Part shown: piece by piece, positions 1-8,700 of the stretch
How the letters are laid out: each line of letters starts with the position of its first letter
Position numbering within the stretch: the stretch's first letter is position 1
Assembly (NCBI GenBank): GCA_000514715.1
Contig: AZWL01000001.1
Location: 682,186 to 746,185 of the forward strand
Direction of reading: 5' to 3'
DNA: 64,000 nt
From: Streptomyces sp. CNH099
GTDB taxonomy: Bacteria > Actinomycetota > Actinomycetes > Streptomycetales > Streptomycetaceae
Position numbers and translations under genes: made by a program
The notes under the pieces: generated by a model
Told to the model about the DNA's origin: nothing
Databases searched by the model: none
Seen by the model: only the letters and a program-made list of their open reading frames with translations

Positions 1-1039
1 GCACGTTGCGGTATATCTCGATCTTGTCGGTACGGGCCGGGATCCGCGGTTCGCCGCCGGACTCGGAGACGTAGACGGCCGCGTACGGGAAGTCGTCCCC
101 GCGGTCGGCGTACCTGCGGCCCTCGACCCAGTTGTTCCGCCGGATAGTGTTGTTCCGGATGACCGCGTTGTAGCTGGTCTCGTACATCAGCGCGGCGCCG
201 TCGTTGGCCTCCAGCACGTTGTCCTCGATGCGGAAGTCGTTGTTGTTGTTGTCGGCCCACAGCCCTGCCCCGCGGTTGTCGTGCACCCAGTTGCCGCGTA
301 TGTCGGCGCCGTTGACGGCCCAGAACTTGACGCCGCCGGTGCAGCCGCAGCCCGGCCTGCGCCGCTCCCAGTCGTCGGTGTTGTTGGCCGCGATCTCGTT
401 GCCCGCCAGCACCAGGTCGCGGATGGTGTCGCCGGCCTTGTAGGCGTTCATGCCGTACTGGCCGTTGCCGCGCAGGCAGCTGGCGCGGACCTGCTGGCGG
501 GCGCCGGCCATCAGCCCGGCACCGGAGTTGTTCCGGATCGTCGCGTGCTCGATCACCCACCCGTCGGCCGAGTCGTGGTTGACCACGCCCTCGTTGTGCG
601 GGGCCACGAAACCCTGCACGGTCAGGTGGCGGATGGTGACGTCCGGGGCGGTGCCGCCGAACGCGTACTGGTTGGTCTTCCGGCCGTCGAACACCGCGTC
701 AGGAGCGCCGAGATAGCTGTTCCCCCTCTTGGGGATGACCTGGGCGTACCGGTCCGGCGGCAGCCGGTGCCTGCCCGGCCGCAGCCAGAACGTGGTGCCC
801 GGGGGGCTGCTCTCCGTCTTCGCCGCCAGGTCGCCGACCACCCCGGGATCGACCGTCACCGCGCCGGCCGGCGGCCTGGCCGGCCCGGCCGCGGGCTCGG
901 CGCACACCCGGGCCACAGAGCCGGACGGCGGCGCGGCGTCCGGCCTCCCCCGGGCGTCCGGCTCGTCCTCGCAACCGGCCGCCACGAGGGCCAGCGCCAG
1001 CAACACCGCCGGCAGGGCCCATGGCCGCCACGTGATCAC
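1..1039 (-). CDS. Right-handed parallel beta-helix lipoprotein (C-terminus outside window)
   Basis: The reading frame is open from a GTG at 1039 to the window edge, so about 346 residues are visible. A G-rich Shine-Dalgarno stretch precedes the GTG. The N-terminus is a short hydrophobic signal ending in a lipobox (VAAGC, lipid-attachment Cys23). After about residue 120 the sequence becomes short Asn-rich repeats (IRNNS, LAGNEI, IRGNWV, FRIEDNV, VIRNNTI), the signature of right-handed parallel beta-helix folds such as pectate lyases, alginate epimerases and lyases. The gene starts 14 bp after the heparinase-like gene and is the last visible gene of the exopolysaccharide operon. It is probably an exported enzyme that cuts, epimerises or trims the polymer. 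Lyase versus epimerase cannot be decided because the C-terminal part is missing. Confidence 0.75.
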   Translation of the reverse strand, partial: MITWRPWALPAVLLALALVAAGCEDEPDARGRPDAAPPSGSVARVCAEPAAGPARPPAGAVTVDPGVVGDLAAKTESSPPGTTFWLRPGRHRLPPDRYAQVIPKRGNSYLGAPDAVFDGRKTNQYAFGGTAPDVTIRHLTVQGFVAPHNEGVVNHDSADGWVIEHATIRNNSGAGLMAGARQQVRASCLRGNGQYGMNAYKAGDTIRDLVLAGNEIAANNTDDWERRRPGCGCTGGVKFWAVNGADIRGNWVHDNRGAGLWADNNNNDFRIEDNVLEANDGAALMYETSYNAVIRNNTIRRNNWVEGRRYADRGDDFPYAAVYVSESGGEPRIPARTDKIEIYRNV

Positions 1040-1053
1040 CGCGCCCCCCCTCC

Positions 1054-3033
1054 CTAGCCGTGGAACCTGAGTACGGTGGTGAACTCCCCCGCCGGCCCGG
1101 TGCCGGAGCCGACCAACGTGGTGGTGGGCTCCCTGCGCCCGAAGCCGGCGGAGTACCAGCCCAGCGGCGGGTCGGTCTCGCCGCGGTGCGCGCGCCAGCG
1201 CAGCGACGCGGGCAGGTCGAGCACCGCGGCGCGGTCCTCGCCGCCCCGGGTCCAGCCGAGTTCCGCCCGGTTCCCCGTCAGGTGCACGGCGATCTCCGGG
1301 CCGAGGTGGAACGCCAGGCGCACCGCCCGGTGCGGGCCGCGCACCTCGTCGACCACGCGCAGTTCCCGGCGCGCGGCGGTCAGCTCCACCCGGCGCCGGT
1401 GCACCGCGCCGCCGGAGCGCCGGTAGCCGTCGTGCTCGGCGCACCAGCGGGCCACGCCCGCCGTACCCGCCGGGTCCGCGGCCAGCACACGGCTGCGGGC
1501 GTGCCGCGTCCAGAGGAACGGGCCGCCGGAGACGGACTGGTCGGCCCCGTCCAGCTGCAGGGTGTTGTGGGCGAGGGTGGACCGGAAGTACCGCCGCCAC
1601 TCGGGCTGCCCGTGGTAGCAGTACGTCCCCGGGTCGGCGAGCACGTCGACCCCGTCGTGCCGGACCTCCACGGACAGCGCGTCCGCGTGGGCGTGCGCGG
1701 CGATGGACAGGAAGCCGTGCGGGCCGCCGTCGCAGCGGCACCAGATCCCGCCGGGGCCGCGCAGGATGGTGAGCCCGGCGTCGGCGAAGTGCGCCGGCCG
1801 GCCGGCCGGGCGGGCCGGGGCCGGCCCGGCCCCGGCCCGCGGGTACGGACGGATGAGCGCGGCCAGCAGCGGGGTGCGTACGTCGGCCGCGGCCACCGCC
1901 GGCCACCAGGAGAGCCGGCCGAACACGGCGGCACCGGTGGCCAGCAGCGAGGCCCAGCGGTCGGTGCCCGCGCCGTCCACGACCAGGCCGTGCCCGTCGT
2001 CCGCGTCCCCCTGGCGCGGCGGCCGCATCCGGTCGTCGACGACGGCCGCGAGCGCGTCGGTCATCCGCAGCAGCGTCCGCCGGACCGGCGCGGGAACGGG
2101 CACGCCCGCGGCGTCCGCCTCGGCCACCGCGGCCAGGCCGAGTTCCAGCACGAGCCCGTGGTACTCGGTGGCCAGCTCGCGGTTGAGGCCGGAGGCGAAG
2201 GTGTTGCCGCGCAGGTGCCGCGCCAGCGACGCCAGCGCGCCGGCCCGCCAGCGCGCCGAGGCGGGGAACCAGCCGAACGCGCAGGCGGCGGCGAGCTGCC
2301 CGGCGGCCTCGGCGACGGCGTGGTTGTTCGCGGAGGACCCGCGGCTGGGGAAGGCGGCCAGCCAGCGCTGGTGGTGCCAGATCTGCCGCAGCGCCACCGG
2401 GTTGTCCTCGAACAGCGCGGCCGCGCCCGGCCAGCCGTCGAGCAGCCGGCGGAGCCACACCCAGGACAGCAGCCGGATGCCCAGCTCGATGCCGCTGGTC
2501 CAGTGCACGCCGTGCAGCGGCGGGTTGGCCGCCCACCACGACCGCAGCAGCGCGGCCGTCCGCTCGGCGTACCGGTCGTCACCGGTGATCGCGTAGGCGG
2601 TGGCGAGCACCGTGAGGTACTGGTGCCGGGACGGCTCCCAGATCTGCTTGACGTCCCCGACCTCGTCCTCGTTCCGGTACGGCACGTCGAAGGCGTGCAC
2701 CGGCGGCGCGCGGCGCCCGGTCTTCGGGTCGCACCACCAGTCCGGGTCGGCGAGGTCGGAGCGGGGCACCCCGAAGTACCCGCCGTGCCCGTCCATCAGC
2801 CGGTCCGCCTCGGCGAGGAGGCGTTTCGCGGCGTCCGGGGGCACCTCGGCGACCGTCCCGGCGGGCAGGACGGCGGTGAACCGGGCCCCGGTCACGACCG
2901 GGCAGTCCGCCGGCGCCGACGACCGCCACCGCCGTCTGCGGATCGCGTCGCCCACCCGGCCGCCGACCTCCCGCGGCCCCATCCGGGACAGCCGCCGGAG
3001 ATACCAGCCCGCACCGCCCGCCAGCTCGGTCAC
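1054..3033 (-). CDS. Heparinase II/III-family protein (predicted polysaccharide lyase)
   Basis: 659 residues from a GTG that overlaps the upstream stop by four bases (GTGA). The N-terminal half is an alpha/alpha-toroid type region (about residues 50-330, rich in Trp and paired helices, with an SSANNHAVAEA motif). The C-terminal half from about residue 410 carries the heparinase II/III signature HAHADALSVEV followed by DPGTYCYHG and STLAHNTLQLDG. Family members cleave uronic-acid-containing polysaccharides by beta-elimination. No signal peptide is visible, which is odd for a lyase and is seen in other exopolysaccharide operons where this protein accompanies a two-domain dehydrogenase. The role is probably polymer editing or turnover; the substrate is unknown. 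Confidence 0.8.
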   Translation of the reverse strand: MTELAGGAGWYLRRLSRMGPREVGGRVGDAIRRRRWRSSAPADCPVVTGARFTAVLPAGTVAEVPPDAAKRLLAEADRLMDGHGGYFGVPRSDLADPDWWCDPKTGRRAPPVHAFDVPYRNEDEVGDVKQIWEPSRHQYLTVLATAYAITGDDRYAERTAALLRSWWAANPPLHGVHWTSGIELGIRLLSWVWLRRLLDGWPGAAALFEDNPVALRQIWHHQRWLAAFPSRGSSANNHAVAEAAGQLAAACAFGWFPASARWRAGALASLARHLRGNTFASGLNRELATEYHGLVLELGLAAVAEADAAGVPVPAPVRRTLLRMTDALAAVVDDRMRPPRQGDADDGHGLVVDGAGTDRWASLLATGAAVFGRLSWWPAVAAADVRTPLLAALIRPYPRAGAGPAPARPAGRPAHFADAGLTILRGPGGIWCRCDGGPHGFLSIAAHAHADALSVEVRHDGVDVLADPGTYCYHGQPEWRRYFRSTLAHNTLQLDGADQSVSGGPFLWTRHARSRVLAADPAGTAGVARWCAEHDGYRRSGGAVHRRRVELTAARRELRVVDEVRGPHRAVRLAFHLGPEIAVHLTGNRAELGWTRGGEDRAAVLDLPASLRWRAHRGETDPPLGWYSAGFGRREPTTTLVGSGTGPAGEFTTVLRFHG

Positions 3034-5252
3034 CGCGCACTCGCCAACGTCACCGGCGCGCCGGCGGCCAGGGCCGTCCGCACGGCGAGGGTGGCCGCCG
3101 TGGTCGCGGCGAGCGACTCCAGCGGCACCGGCATCGGGCCGCCGTCGCGTACGGCCGCGAGGAACGCGTCCAGCTGCGCGCGCTGGCCCTTGTCCCGGGC
3201 CCTGGGCAGCCGCGAGCCGACCCACCGCCTGCGGCGGCCGTCGTAGACGGCGGCGCGGACGAAGTCGTCGAGCCGCAGCACCCTGCCGTCCGCGACCAGG
3301 TCCAGCGTCTCCTTGGGGAAGCCGGGCGGGCCGGTGGTGACGTAGCTGACCGTGGCGGTGGAGCCGTCCGGGTAGCGCAGCACGACCTGCAGCTGCTCGC
3401 CGCCGGGCGGGGCGGCCGCGTACACCGAGACGGGGTCGGCGGCGAGCAGCCAGCTCGCCGTGTCGATGAAGTGCCCGCCCTCGCCGTCGAACCGCGAGCC
3501 CTCGGTGTCCTGCCGGAGGTACCAGCTGTCCTTGTCCAGCCGGCCGGCGTTGACCAGGTAGCGCAGGCCCGCCGGGCCGGTCCGGTCGCCGAACCGCCGG
3601 CCGGCCTCCCGCAGCAGCGGCGCGAACCGGCGGTTGAAGCCCACCTGCAGCCGGTCGTTGCCGGACTCCGCCACCGCCGCGAGCACGCCGGCCAGCTCGT
3701 CCTCGGTCAGGGCCAGGGGCTTCTCCACGAACACCGCCTTGCCGGCCAGCAGTGCCCTGCGGGTCAGTGCGGCGTGCGAGGCGTGCCGGGTGACCACGAA
3801 CACCGCGTCCACGGCCGGGTCGCCGAGCACGGCGTCGAGGTCGGTGGTCGCCGCGGCGAAGCCGAACTTCCGCTTCGCGTTGACCGCGGACAGCGCGGTC
3901 GTGGTGACGACCGTGGACAGCTCGACGCCCTCGCGCCGGGCCAGATGGGGCAGGAGCATCGACGTCGCGTAGGTGCCCGCGCCGACGAACGCCAGCCGCA
4001 CCGGGGCGGCGGCGGGCCGGGCCTGGGAGGGCCGGGCCGGGGAGGGCCGGGCCGCGGCGGGCGCTCCGCCGGCCCCCGGTGGGGCCGCGGCGGGCACGGC
4101 CGCCGCCGGGGCCTCCGCTCCCGCCGCCTGCCCGGGGTACCGGAACAGCACGGCCACGGCCTTGAGTCCGCCGTCCTGCAGCCGCCGGTACGTCGCGACG
4201 GCGTCGGCGAAGTCGGCGACGTGCGAGACCAGCGGCGCCACGTCGACGCGGCGGCGGGCGAGGAGGTCGAGGACGCAGGCCAGGTTGCGGCGCTCGGTCC
4301 AGCGCACCTGGCCGATCGGGTAGTCCCGCCCCTCCAGCTCGTACTCCGGGTCGTAGCGCCCCGGGCCGTAGCTGCGGGAGAACCGGACGTCCAGCTCCTT
4401 CTCGTAGTACGCGTTCCACGGCAGGTCCAGGCGGCACTTGCCGATGTCGACGACCCGGCCGCGGTCCCGGCAGAGCTGGGCGGCGAGTTCCACGGGCTGG
4501 TTGCCGGCGCCGCCGGCGGCCAGATACACCTGGTCCACGCCGTGCCCGCCGGTGAGTTCCGCGACCGCCGCCGCAAGCGCCGCGCCCCCCGGATCGCCGC
4601 TGCCCGCGGCGCCCAGGCGGGCGGCGAGGTCGCGGCGCGCCGGATCGGGGTCGGCCCCGACGACGCGGACCCCGGAGGCGGCCAGCAGCTGCACCACCAG
4701 CTGCCCGATCAGCCCGAGCCCGATGACCAGCGCCACGTCGCCGAGTTGCGACTCACCGCGGCGGACGCCCTGCAGCGCGATCGCCCCGACGGTGCCGAAG
4801 GCCGCGTCCCGCGGCGCCAGCCCGTCCGGCACCCGGGCGTAGAGGTTCTTCGGCACCCAGTTGACCTCGGCGTGCAGCGCGTGCTCGTTGCCGGCGCAGG
4901 CCACCAGGTCGCCGGCCCGCACGTCGTCGGTCCCGCTGCCGACCTCCTCGACCACCCCGCACAGTGAGTAGCCGAGCGGCGTGTAGGAGTCCAGCTTCCC
5001 CATCACCTTGCGGTAGGTGGCGGGCACCCCGTTGGCGGCCACGCTCTGCACGACCCTGGCGACCTGGTCGGGACGGGAGCGGGCCTTGCCCAGCAGCGAC
5101 ATGCCGGCCTCGGACACCTTCATCAGCTCGGTCCCGGTGGAGATCAGCGAGTAGGCGGTCCGCACCAGCACCCCGCCCGGCTTGCAGCCCGGCACCGGCA
5201 CGTCGAGCAGCGCCAGCTCGCCGCTCCTGTAGTTCTGTACAACCTGTTTCAC
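3030..5252 (-). CDS. Bi-domain oxidoreductase (Zn alcohol dehydrogenase-like + Gfo/Idh/MocA)
   Basis: 740 residues. Residues 1-370 are a medium-chain dehydrogenase with the Rossmann motif VIGLGLIGQLV and the early ISTGTE segment. Residues 371-416 are an Ala/Pro/Arg linker made of near-repeats (ARPSPARPSQARP). Residues 417-740 are a Gfo/Idh/MocA oxidoreductase beginning RLAFVGAGTYA and containing the family motif FVEKPLALT (EKP). Such fusions occur beside heparinase-like genes in exopolysaccharide clusters and are presumed to oxidise a nucleotide sugar or sugar intermediate using NAD(P). The GTG start at 5252 sits behind GGGGAG and overlaps the asnB stop by four bases; its own stop overlaps the heparinase start in the same way, so translation is likely coupled. 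Confidence 0.85.
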   Translation of the reverse strand: MKQVVQNYRSGELALLDVPVPGCKPGGVLVRTAYSLISTGTELMKVSEAGMSLLGKARSRPDQVARVVQSVAANGVPATYRKVMGKLDSYTPLGYSLCGVVEEVGSGTDDVRAGDLVACAGNEHALHAEVNWVPKNLYARVPDGLAPRDAAFGTVGAIALQGVRRGESQLGDVALVIGLGLIGQLVVQLLAASGVRVVGADPDPARRDLAARLGAAGSGDPGGAALAAAVAELTGGHGVDQVYLAAGGAGNQPVELAAQLCRDRGRVVDIGKCRLDLPWNAYYEKELDVRFSRSYGPGRYDPEYELEGRDYPIGQVRWTERRNLACVLDLLARRRVDVAPLVSHVADFADAVATYRRLQDGGLKAVAVLFRYPGQAAGAEAPAAAVPAAAPPGAGGAPAAARPSPARPSQARPAAAPVRLAFVGAGTYATSMLLPHLARREGVELSTVVTTTALSAVNAKRKFGFAAATTDLDAVLGDPAVDAVFVVTRHASHAALTRRALLAGKAVFVEKPLALTEDELAGVLAAVAESGNDRLQVGFNRRFAPLLREAGRRFGDRTGPAGLRYLVNAGRLDKDSWYLRQDTEGSRFDGEGGHFIDTASWLLAADPVSVYAAAPPGGEQLQVVLRYPDGSTATVSYVTTGPPGFPKETLDLVADGRVLRLDDFVRAAVYDGRRRRWVGSRLPRARDKGQRAQLDAFLAAVRDGGPMPVPLESLAATTAATLAVRTALAAGAPVTLASAR

Positions 5253-7174
5253 CCGAACTCCCCAGAGGTCGCGCCGCGATACCAGTACTCGAGGGTCAGC
5301 ACGTGCCACAGATGCTTGGAGAAGTCCCGCCGCCCGGCCGCGTCCTCGGCGACGAGCCGCGCCAGCGCGTCGCGGCGCAGGAACCCGGAGCGGACGAGCA
5401 CGCCGTCGTGCGCCACCTCCCGCACCAGCGGTGCCAGATCGCGGCTCATCCAGGCGCGCAGCGGGGCGCTGAACAGGCCCTTGGGCCGGTAGACGACGTC
5501 CCGGGGCAGGACCGTGGCGGCCGCCTCCTTGAGCGCGGCCTTGCCCTGCCGTCCGACGATCTTGCGGTCCCCGGGCACCGCGAACGCCGCCTCGACCACG
5601 TCGACGTCCACGTACGGCACCCGTACCTCGGTCGACGCGGCCATGCTCGACCGGTCGGTGTACGCGAGGTTCAGGCCCGGCAGGAACATCCGGGCGTCGG
5701 CCAGGCACATGCGGTTGACGAAGTCGGCAGGGCTGTCGAGGGCATTGTCCGCGTAGACGTCCGCGTGCTCGGTGAGCACGTCGTCGACCGTCCCGGCGAG
5801 GTCCGGGTCGATCAGGGCGAGCAGCTCGTCCCGGTCGTACATGGTGTAGCTGCGCCGGAACGCGGTCTCCTCCGGGAGTTCGGCGAAGGACAGGAACCGC
5901 TTCGCGAAGCGCACCGACCGGTACCCCCGGCGGGCCGTGGCGACCGGCAGCCGGTCCACGGCCGCGGCCGCCCCGCGCCGCAGCGGGCGCGGGACGCGCT
6001 GGTAGCGCAGCGCGACCAGGTTGGCGAGGTGCTTGCGGTAGCCGGCGAACAGCTCGTCGGCGCCCATCCCCGAGAGCATCACCTTGACCCCGGCCTCCTG
6101 CGCGGCACGGCAGATCAGGTAGGTGTTGATCGCCGCGGGGTCGCCGATCGGCTCGTCCAGGTGGTACGTCATCCGCGGCAGCAGGTCGTGCACGTCCGGG
6201 GCGATCTCGATCTCGTGCAGGTCGACGCCGAACCGCTCGGCGACCCGCCGGGCGTGGCGCAGGTCGTCCGGCATCGCCTCGAACCTGGCGTCCTCGGCGC
6301 GGAACCCGATCGTGTACGCGGATATCCCGGGCCGGTGCCGGGCCGCCAGAGCGGTGAGGAGGCTGGAGTCGAGGCCGCCGGAGAGGAAGGTCGCCACGGG
6401 GACGTCGGAGAGCAGGTGCCGGCGGGTCGACTCCTCGACGACGGCGGCGAGGTCCGGCCGCTCGCCGCCGGCGGCCCGCTCCCGGCCCGCGGCGGCGACG
6501 TCTCTGAGGTGCCAGTACCGGCCGCGCTCCACCCGGCCGTCCGGCGCGCACCTGAGCCAGCTTCCGGGCGGCAGCTTCTCCACCTCGCGGAACGCGCAGC
6601 GCGAGTCGGGCACCCAGTAGTACAGCAGCGAGGCCACCAGCGCGGCGGGGTCCACCTCCAGCGATCCGCCGGTCACGGCGGCGAGCGCCTTCAGCTCGGA
6701 GGCGAACACCAGGCCCGTGCCGCGCCGGAGCAGGAACAGCGGCTTGACGCCGAGCTGGTCGCGGACGAGCGTCAGCTCGCCGGTGCGCTCGTCGAAGACC
6801 CCGAAGGCGAACATGCCGCGCAGCCGCGGCAGGCAGTCCGTGCCCCAGCGCCGCCACGCCTCCAGCAGCACCTCGGTGTCGGAGGTGCCGCGGAAGCGCA
6901 CCGAGGCGCGCTCCAGCTCGGCGCGCAGCTCGGGCGCGTTGTACAGCTCGCCGTTGTAGGTGAGGGCCAGGCCGCCCGAGACCATCGGCTGGGCGCCGGT
7001 CCCGGACAGGTCGACGACGGCCAGCCGGCGGTGCCCGAGGTGCACGTCGCCGTCGCCGGCGGGGTGGCTGTACCGGCCGGCGCCGTCCGGGCCGCGGTGG
7101 GCGAGGGTGTCGGTGAGCCGGTCGGCCACGGCCTTCCCGTCCGGCCACCGGTAGGCGCCCGCGATGCCGCACAC
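5249..7174 (-). CDS. asnB: Asparagine synthase (glutamine-hydrolysing) family amidotransferase
   Basis: 641 residues. The start is placed at the GTG directly before TGC so that Cys2 of MCGIAGAY becomes the N-terminal nucleophile of the glutaminase domain; GGGAGG lies about 10 bases upstream. The N-terminal domain has RGPDG and YNGELYN, the synthetase domain has the pyrophosphate loop FLSGGLDSS near residue 265, and SGMGADELF follows. All key residues of a functional AsnB are present. Within a polysaccharide operon such enzymes usually amidate the carboxyl group of a uronic acid instead of making free asparagine; that is an inference from context. It is followed after four bases overlap by the bi-domain dehydrogenase and preceded within 2 bp by a Wzz-type gene. 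Confidence 0.85.
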   Translation of the reverse strand: MCGIAGAYRWPDGKAVADRLTDTLAHRGPDGAGRYSHPAGDGDVHLGHRRLAVVDLSGTGAQPMVSGGLALTYNGELYNAPELRAELERASVRFRGTSDTEVLLEAWRRWGTDCLPRLRGMFAFGVFDERTGELTLVRDQLGVKPLFLLRRGTGLVFASELKALAAVTGGSLEVDPAALVASLLYYWVPDSRCAFREVEKLPPGSWLRCAPDGRVERGRYWHLRDVAAAGRERAAGGERPDLAAVVEESTRRHLLSDVPVATFLSGGLDSSLLTALAARHRPGISAYTIGFRAEDARFEAMPDDLRHARRVAERFGVDLHEIEIAPDVHDLLPRMTYHLDEPIGDPAAINTYLICRAAQEAGVKVMLSGMGADELFAGYRKHLANLVALRYQRVPRPLRRGAAAAVDRLPVATARRGYRSVRFAKRFLSFAELPEETAFRRSYTMYDRDELLALIDPDLAGTVDDVLTEHADVYADNALDSPADFVNRMCLADARMFLPGLNLAYTDRSSMAASTEVRVPYVDVDVVEAAFAVPGDRKIVGRQGKAALKEAAATVLPRDVVYRPKGLFSAPLRAWMSRDLAPLVREVAHDGVLVRSGFLRRDALARLVAEDAAGRRDFSKHLWHVLTLEYWYRGATSGEFG

Positions 7175-7176
7175 GG

Positions 7177-8700
7177 CTACCACCCCTCCCGGCCGCTGTC
7201 CGTGCCCGGTGCGGCCGGCGTCGGCGGCCGCTCCGTCCGCCGCGCGCCCGCCCCGTTGCGGGCGGCCAGCTCCGGATGCGGGCCGCGCAGCGCGGTGTGC
7301 GTGCCGTCCCACAGCGTGCCGTCGGTGCGGTCCCGGGGGTCGGGGTCGACCAGCACCACGCCGAGCACCGGGATACGCAGGTCCGCGAGCTGCCGCGCGA
7401 CGGTGTGCAGCCATGCGGCGCTGCCGTGCCCGGCCCGTACGACCAGGACGCTCCGGCCGCCGAGGTGGCCCAGGTCGGTCCACGCCGTGCCGGGCGCGAC
7501 CGAGCCGACCCCGAGCCGGCGCTCCGCGGACGGCGCGGCACCGGCGGGCTCGCCGGCGACCACGGGCGGGTCGCCCGGCTGCCGGCGGCGGTCGGCGAGG
7601 TGCCGGCCGGGCAGGCCGTCGACGACCACCACCGGCCCCTCGGCCGCCAGTGCCCGGGCGACGTCCAGGGCGAGCGCGCCGGTGCTGCGGGCGCAGCCCA
7701 GTTCCAGCAGCGACACCGGTTCGGCCGAGCCGCGCACGGTGCGGGCCAGGGTCGTGGCGACCCGGGCGCGTGCCGCCCGGGTGCGCCGGCTCTGCAGCCG
7801 GCCGGCCGGCCGGAGCGTACGGGGCAGCTCCGCGATGACCGAGGCGCCGAGGTTCGCCGCGATCTCCCGGCGCAGCACGGGGCGGTCCGCCACCACCGAG
7901 CCGACCGCGGCCAGCGCGAGCCCGACGACGAGCCCGAGGGCCAGCCCGATCCCGCCGTTGGTGGCCGCCGACCTGAGCGGTGAGTGCCGCACCACGCGCG
8001 CGGCGTCCACGATCTGCGTGCCGGCGATCAGCTCCGGCGTGCCCACGTGCGCCTCCGCGGCGCGCTGGTCGAAGTCGTCGATCCGCGAGGTGAGTTCGGC
8101 CCGGCGGGCGAAGAGCGACTCCAGGTTCGCCGACCCGTCCGGGTCGCTCTCCGCCGGCGCGTCCCCGATCGCCTCGTTGACCTCGGCGAGTTCGTCCCGC
8201 ATCTGGTCGCGCTCGTCGAGCAGGGTCTCGGCCTCGGCGTCCGCGGCCTCCCGCAGCCGCCGCACGTGGTCCGCGACGAACGCGTCGGCCAGCGCCCCGG
8301 CCCGGGCGACGGCATGCGCGTCGCTGTCGCCGGTCGCGTCGATCCGCAGCAGGTTGTTGGTCAGGCCGGACCCGCGGTAGTCCGCCATGAAGTCCTCCGG
8401 GCTCTCCGGCGACCCGAGGGTCTCCAGGGCCATCCCGGCGATCCGGGTGGTCTGCAGCAACGCGACGTCGGTGCGGATCAGCGTGCCGGGGTCGGTGGGC
8501 TGGTCCTGCTTGTGCGCGACCAGCACCGTCGCCGCCGCGGTCGGCGGCGGCGGGAGCAGGACGGCCAGCGCGGCGCCGGCGAGCAGCCCCAGCAGCGCGG
8601 TGGCGCACCACAGGCGGCGGCGCCTGCGCACCGCCACCACCAGCGACTGCAGGTCCAGCAGCGGTGCGGCCGGCGGCTCGGCGGCCGTGCTCGTCGTCAC
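7177..8700 (-). CDS. Wzz-type chain-length protein with degenerate kinase-like domain
   Basis: 507 residues from a GTG overlapping the upstream stop. A first membrane helix lies near residues 35-55 (LLGLLAGAALAVLLPPP), then a periplasmic coiled-coil region (about 150-225, many Glu/Asp/Arg), then a second membrane helix (GLALGLVVGLALAAVG) near 255-275. The C-terminal 200 residues resemble a CpsD-type bacterial tyrosine kinase: VVVVDGLPG at the Walker A' position and VLVVRAG and VLGVVLVDPD later. The P-loop position reads LGCARSTGALALD, with no GxxGxGKS, so ATP binding by the usual motif is unlikely. It probably acts as a chain-length or export co-polymerase in exopolysaccharide assembly. Its partner is the adjacent paralogue. 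Confidence 0.75.
   Translation of the reverse strand: MTTSTAAEPPAAPLLDLQSLVVAVRRRRRLWCATALLGLLAGAALAVLLPPPPTAAATVLVAHKQDQPTDPGTLIRTDVALLQTTRIAGMALETLGSPESPEDFMADYRGSGLTNNLLRIDATGDSDAHAVARAGALADAFVADHVRRLREAADAEAETLLDERDQMRDELAEVNEAIGDAPAESDPDGSANLESLFARRAELTSRIDDFDQRAAEAHVGTPELIAGTQIVDAARVVRHSPLRSAATNGGIGLALGLVVGLALAAVGSVVADRPVLRREIAANLGASVIAELPRTLRPAGRLQSRRTRAARARVATTLARTVRGSAEPVSLLELGCARSTGALALDVARALAAEGPVVVVDGLPGRHLADRRRQPGDPPVVAGEPAGAAPSAERRLGVGSVAPGTAWTDLGHLGGRSVLVVRAGHGSAAWLHTVARQLADLRIPVLGVVLVDPDPRDRTDGTLWDGTHTALRGPHPELAARNGAGARRTERPPTPAAPGTDSGREGW

Noticed and set aside
3990..4140. Repeat array of GGGCCGGG-type units
   Set aside because: It encodes the Ala/Pro/Arg linker between the two dehydrogenase domains and has no independent repeat structure.
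1060..4967. Plus-strand open frames opposite the heparinase-like and bi-domain dehydrogenase genes
   Set aside because: Composition is Arg/Pro/Gly-biased and no motif is seen; the minus-strand genes have full active-site motifs.
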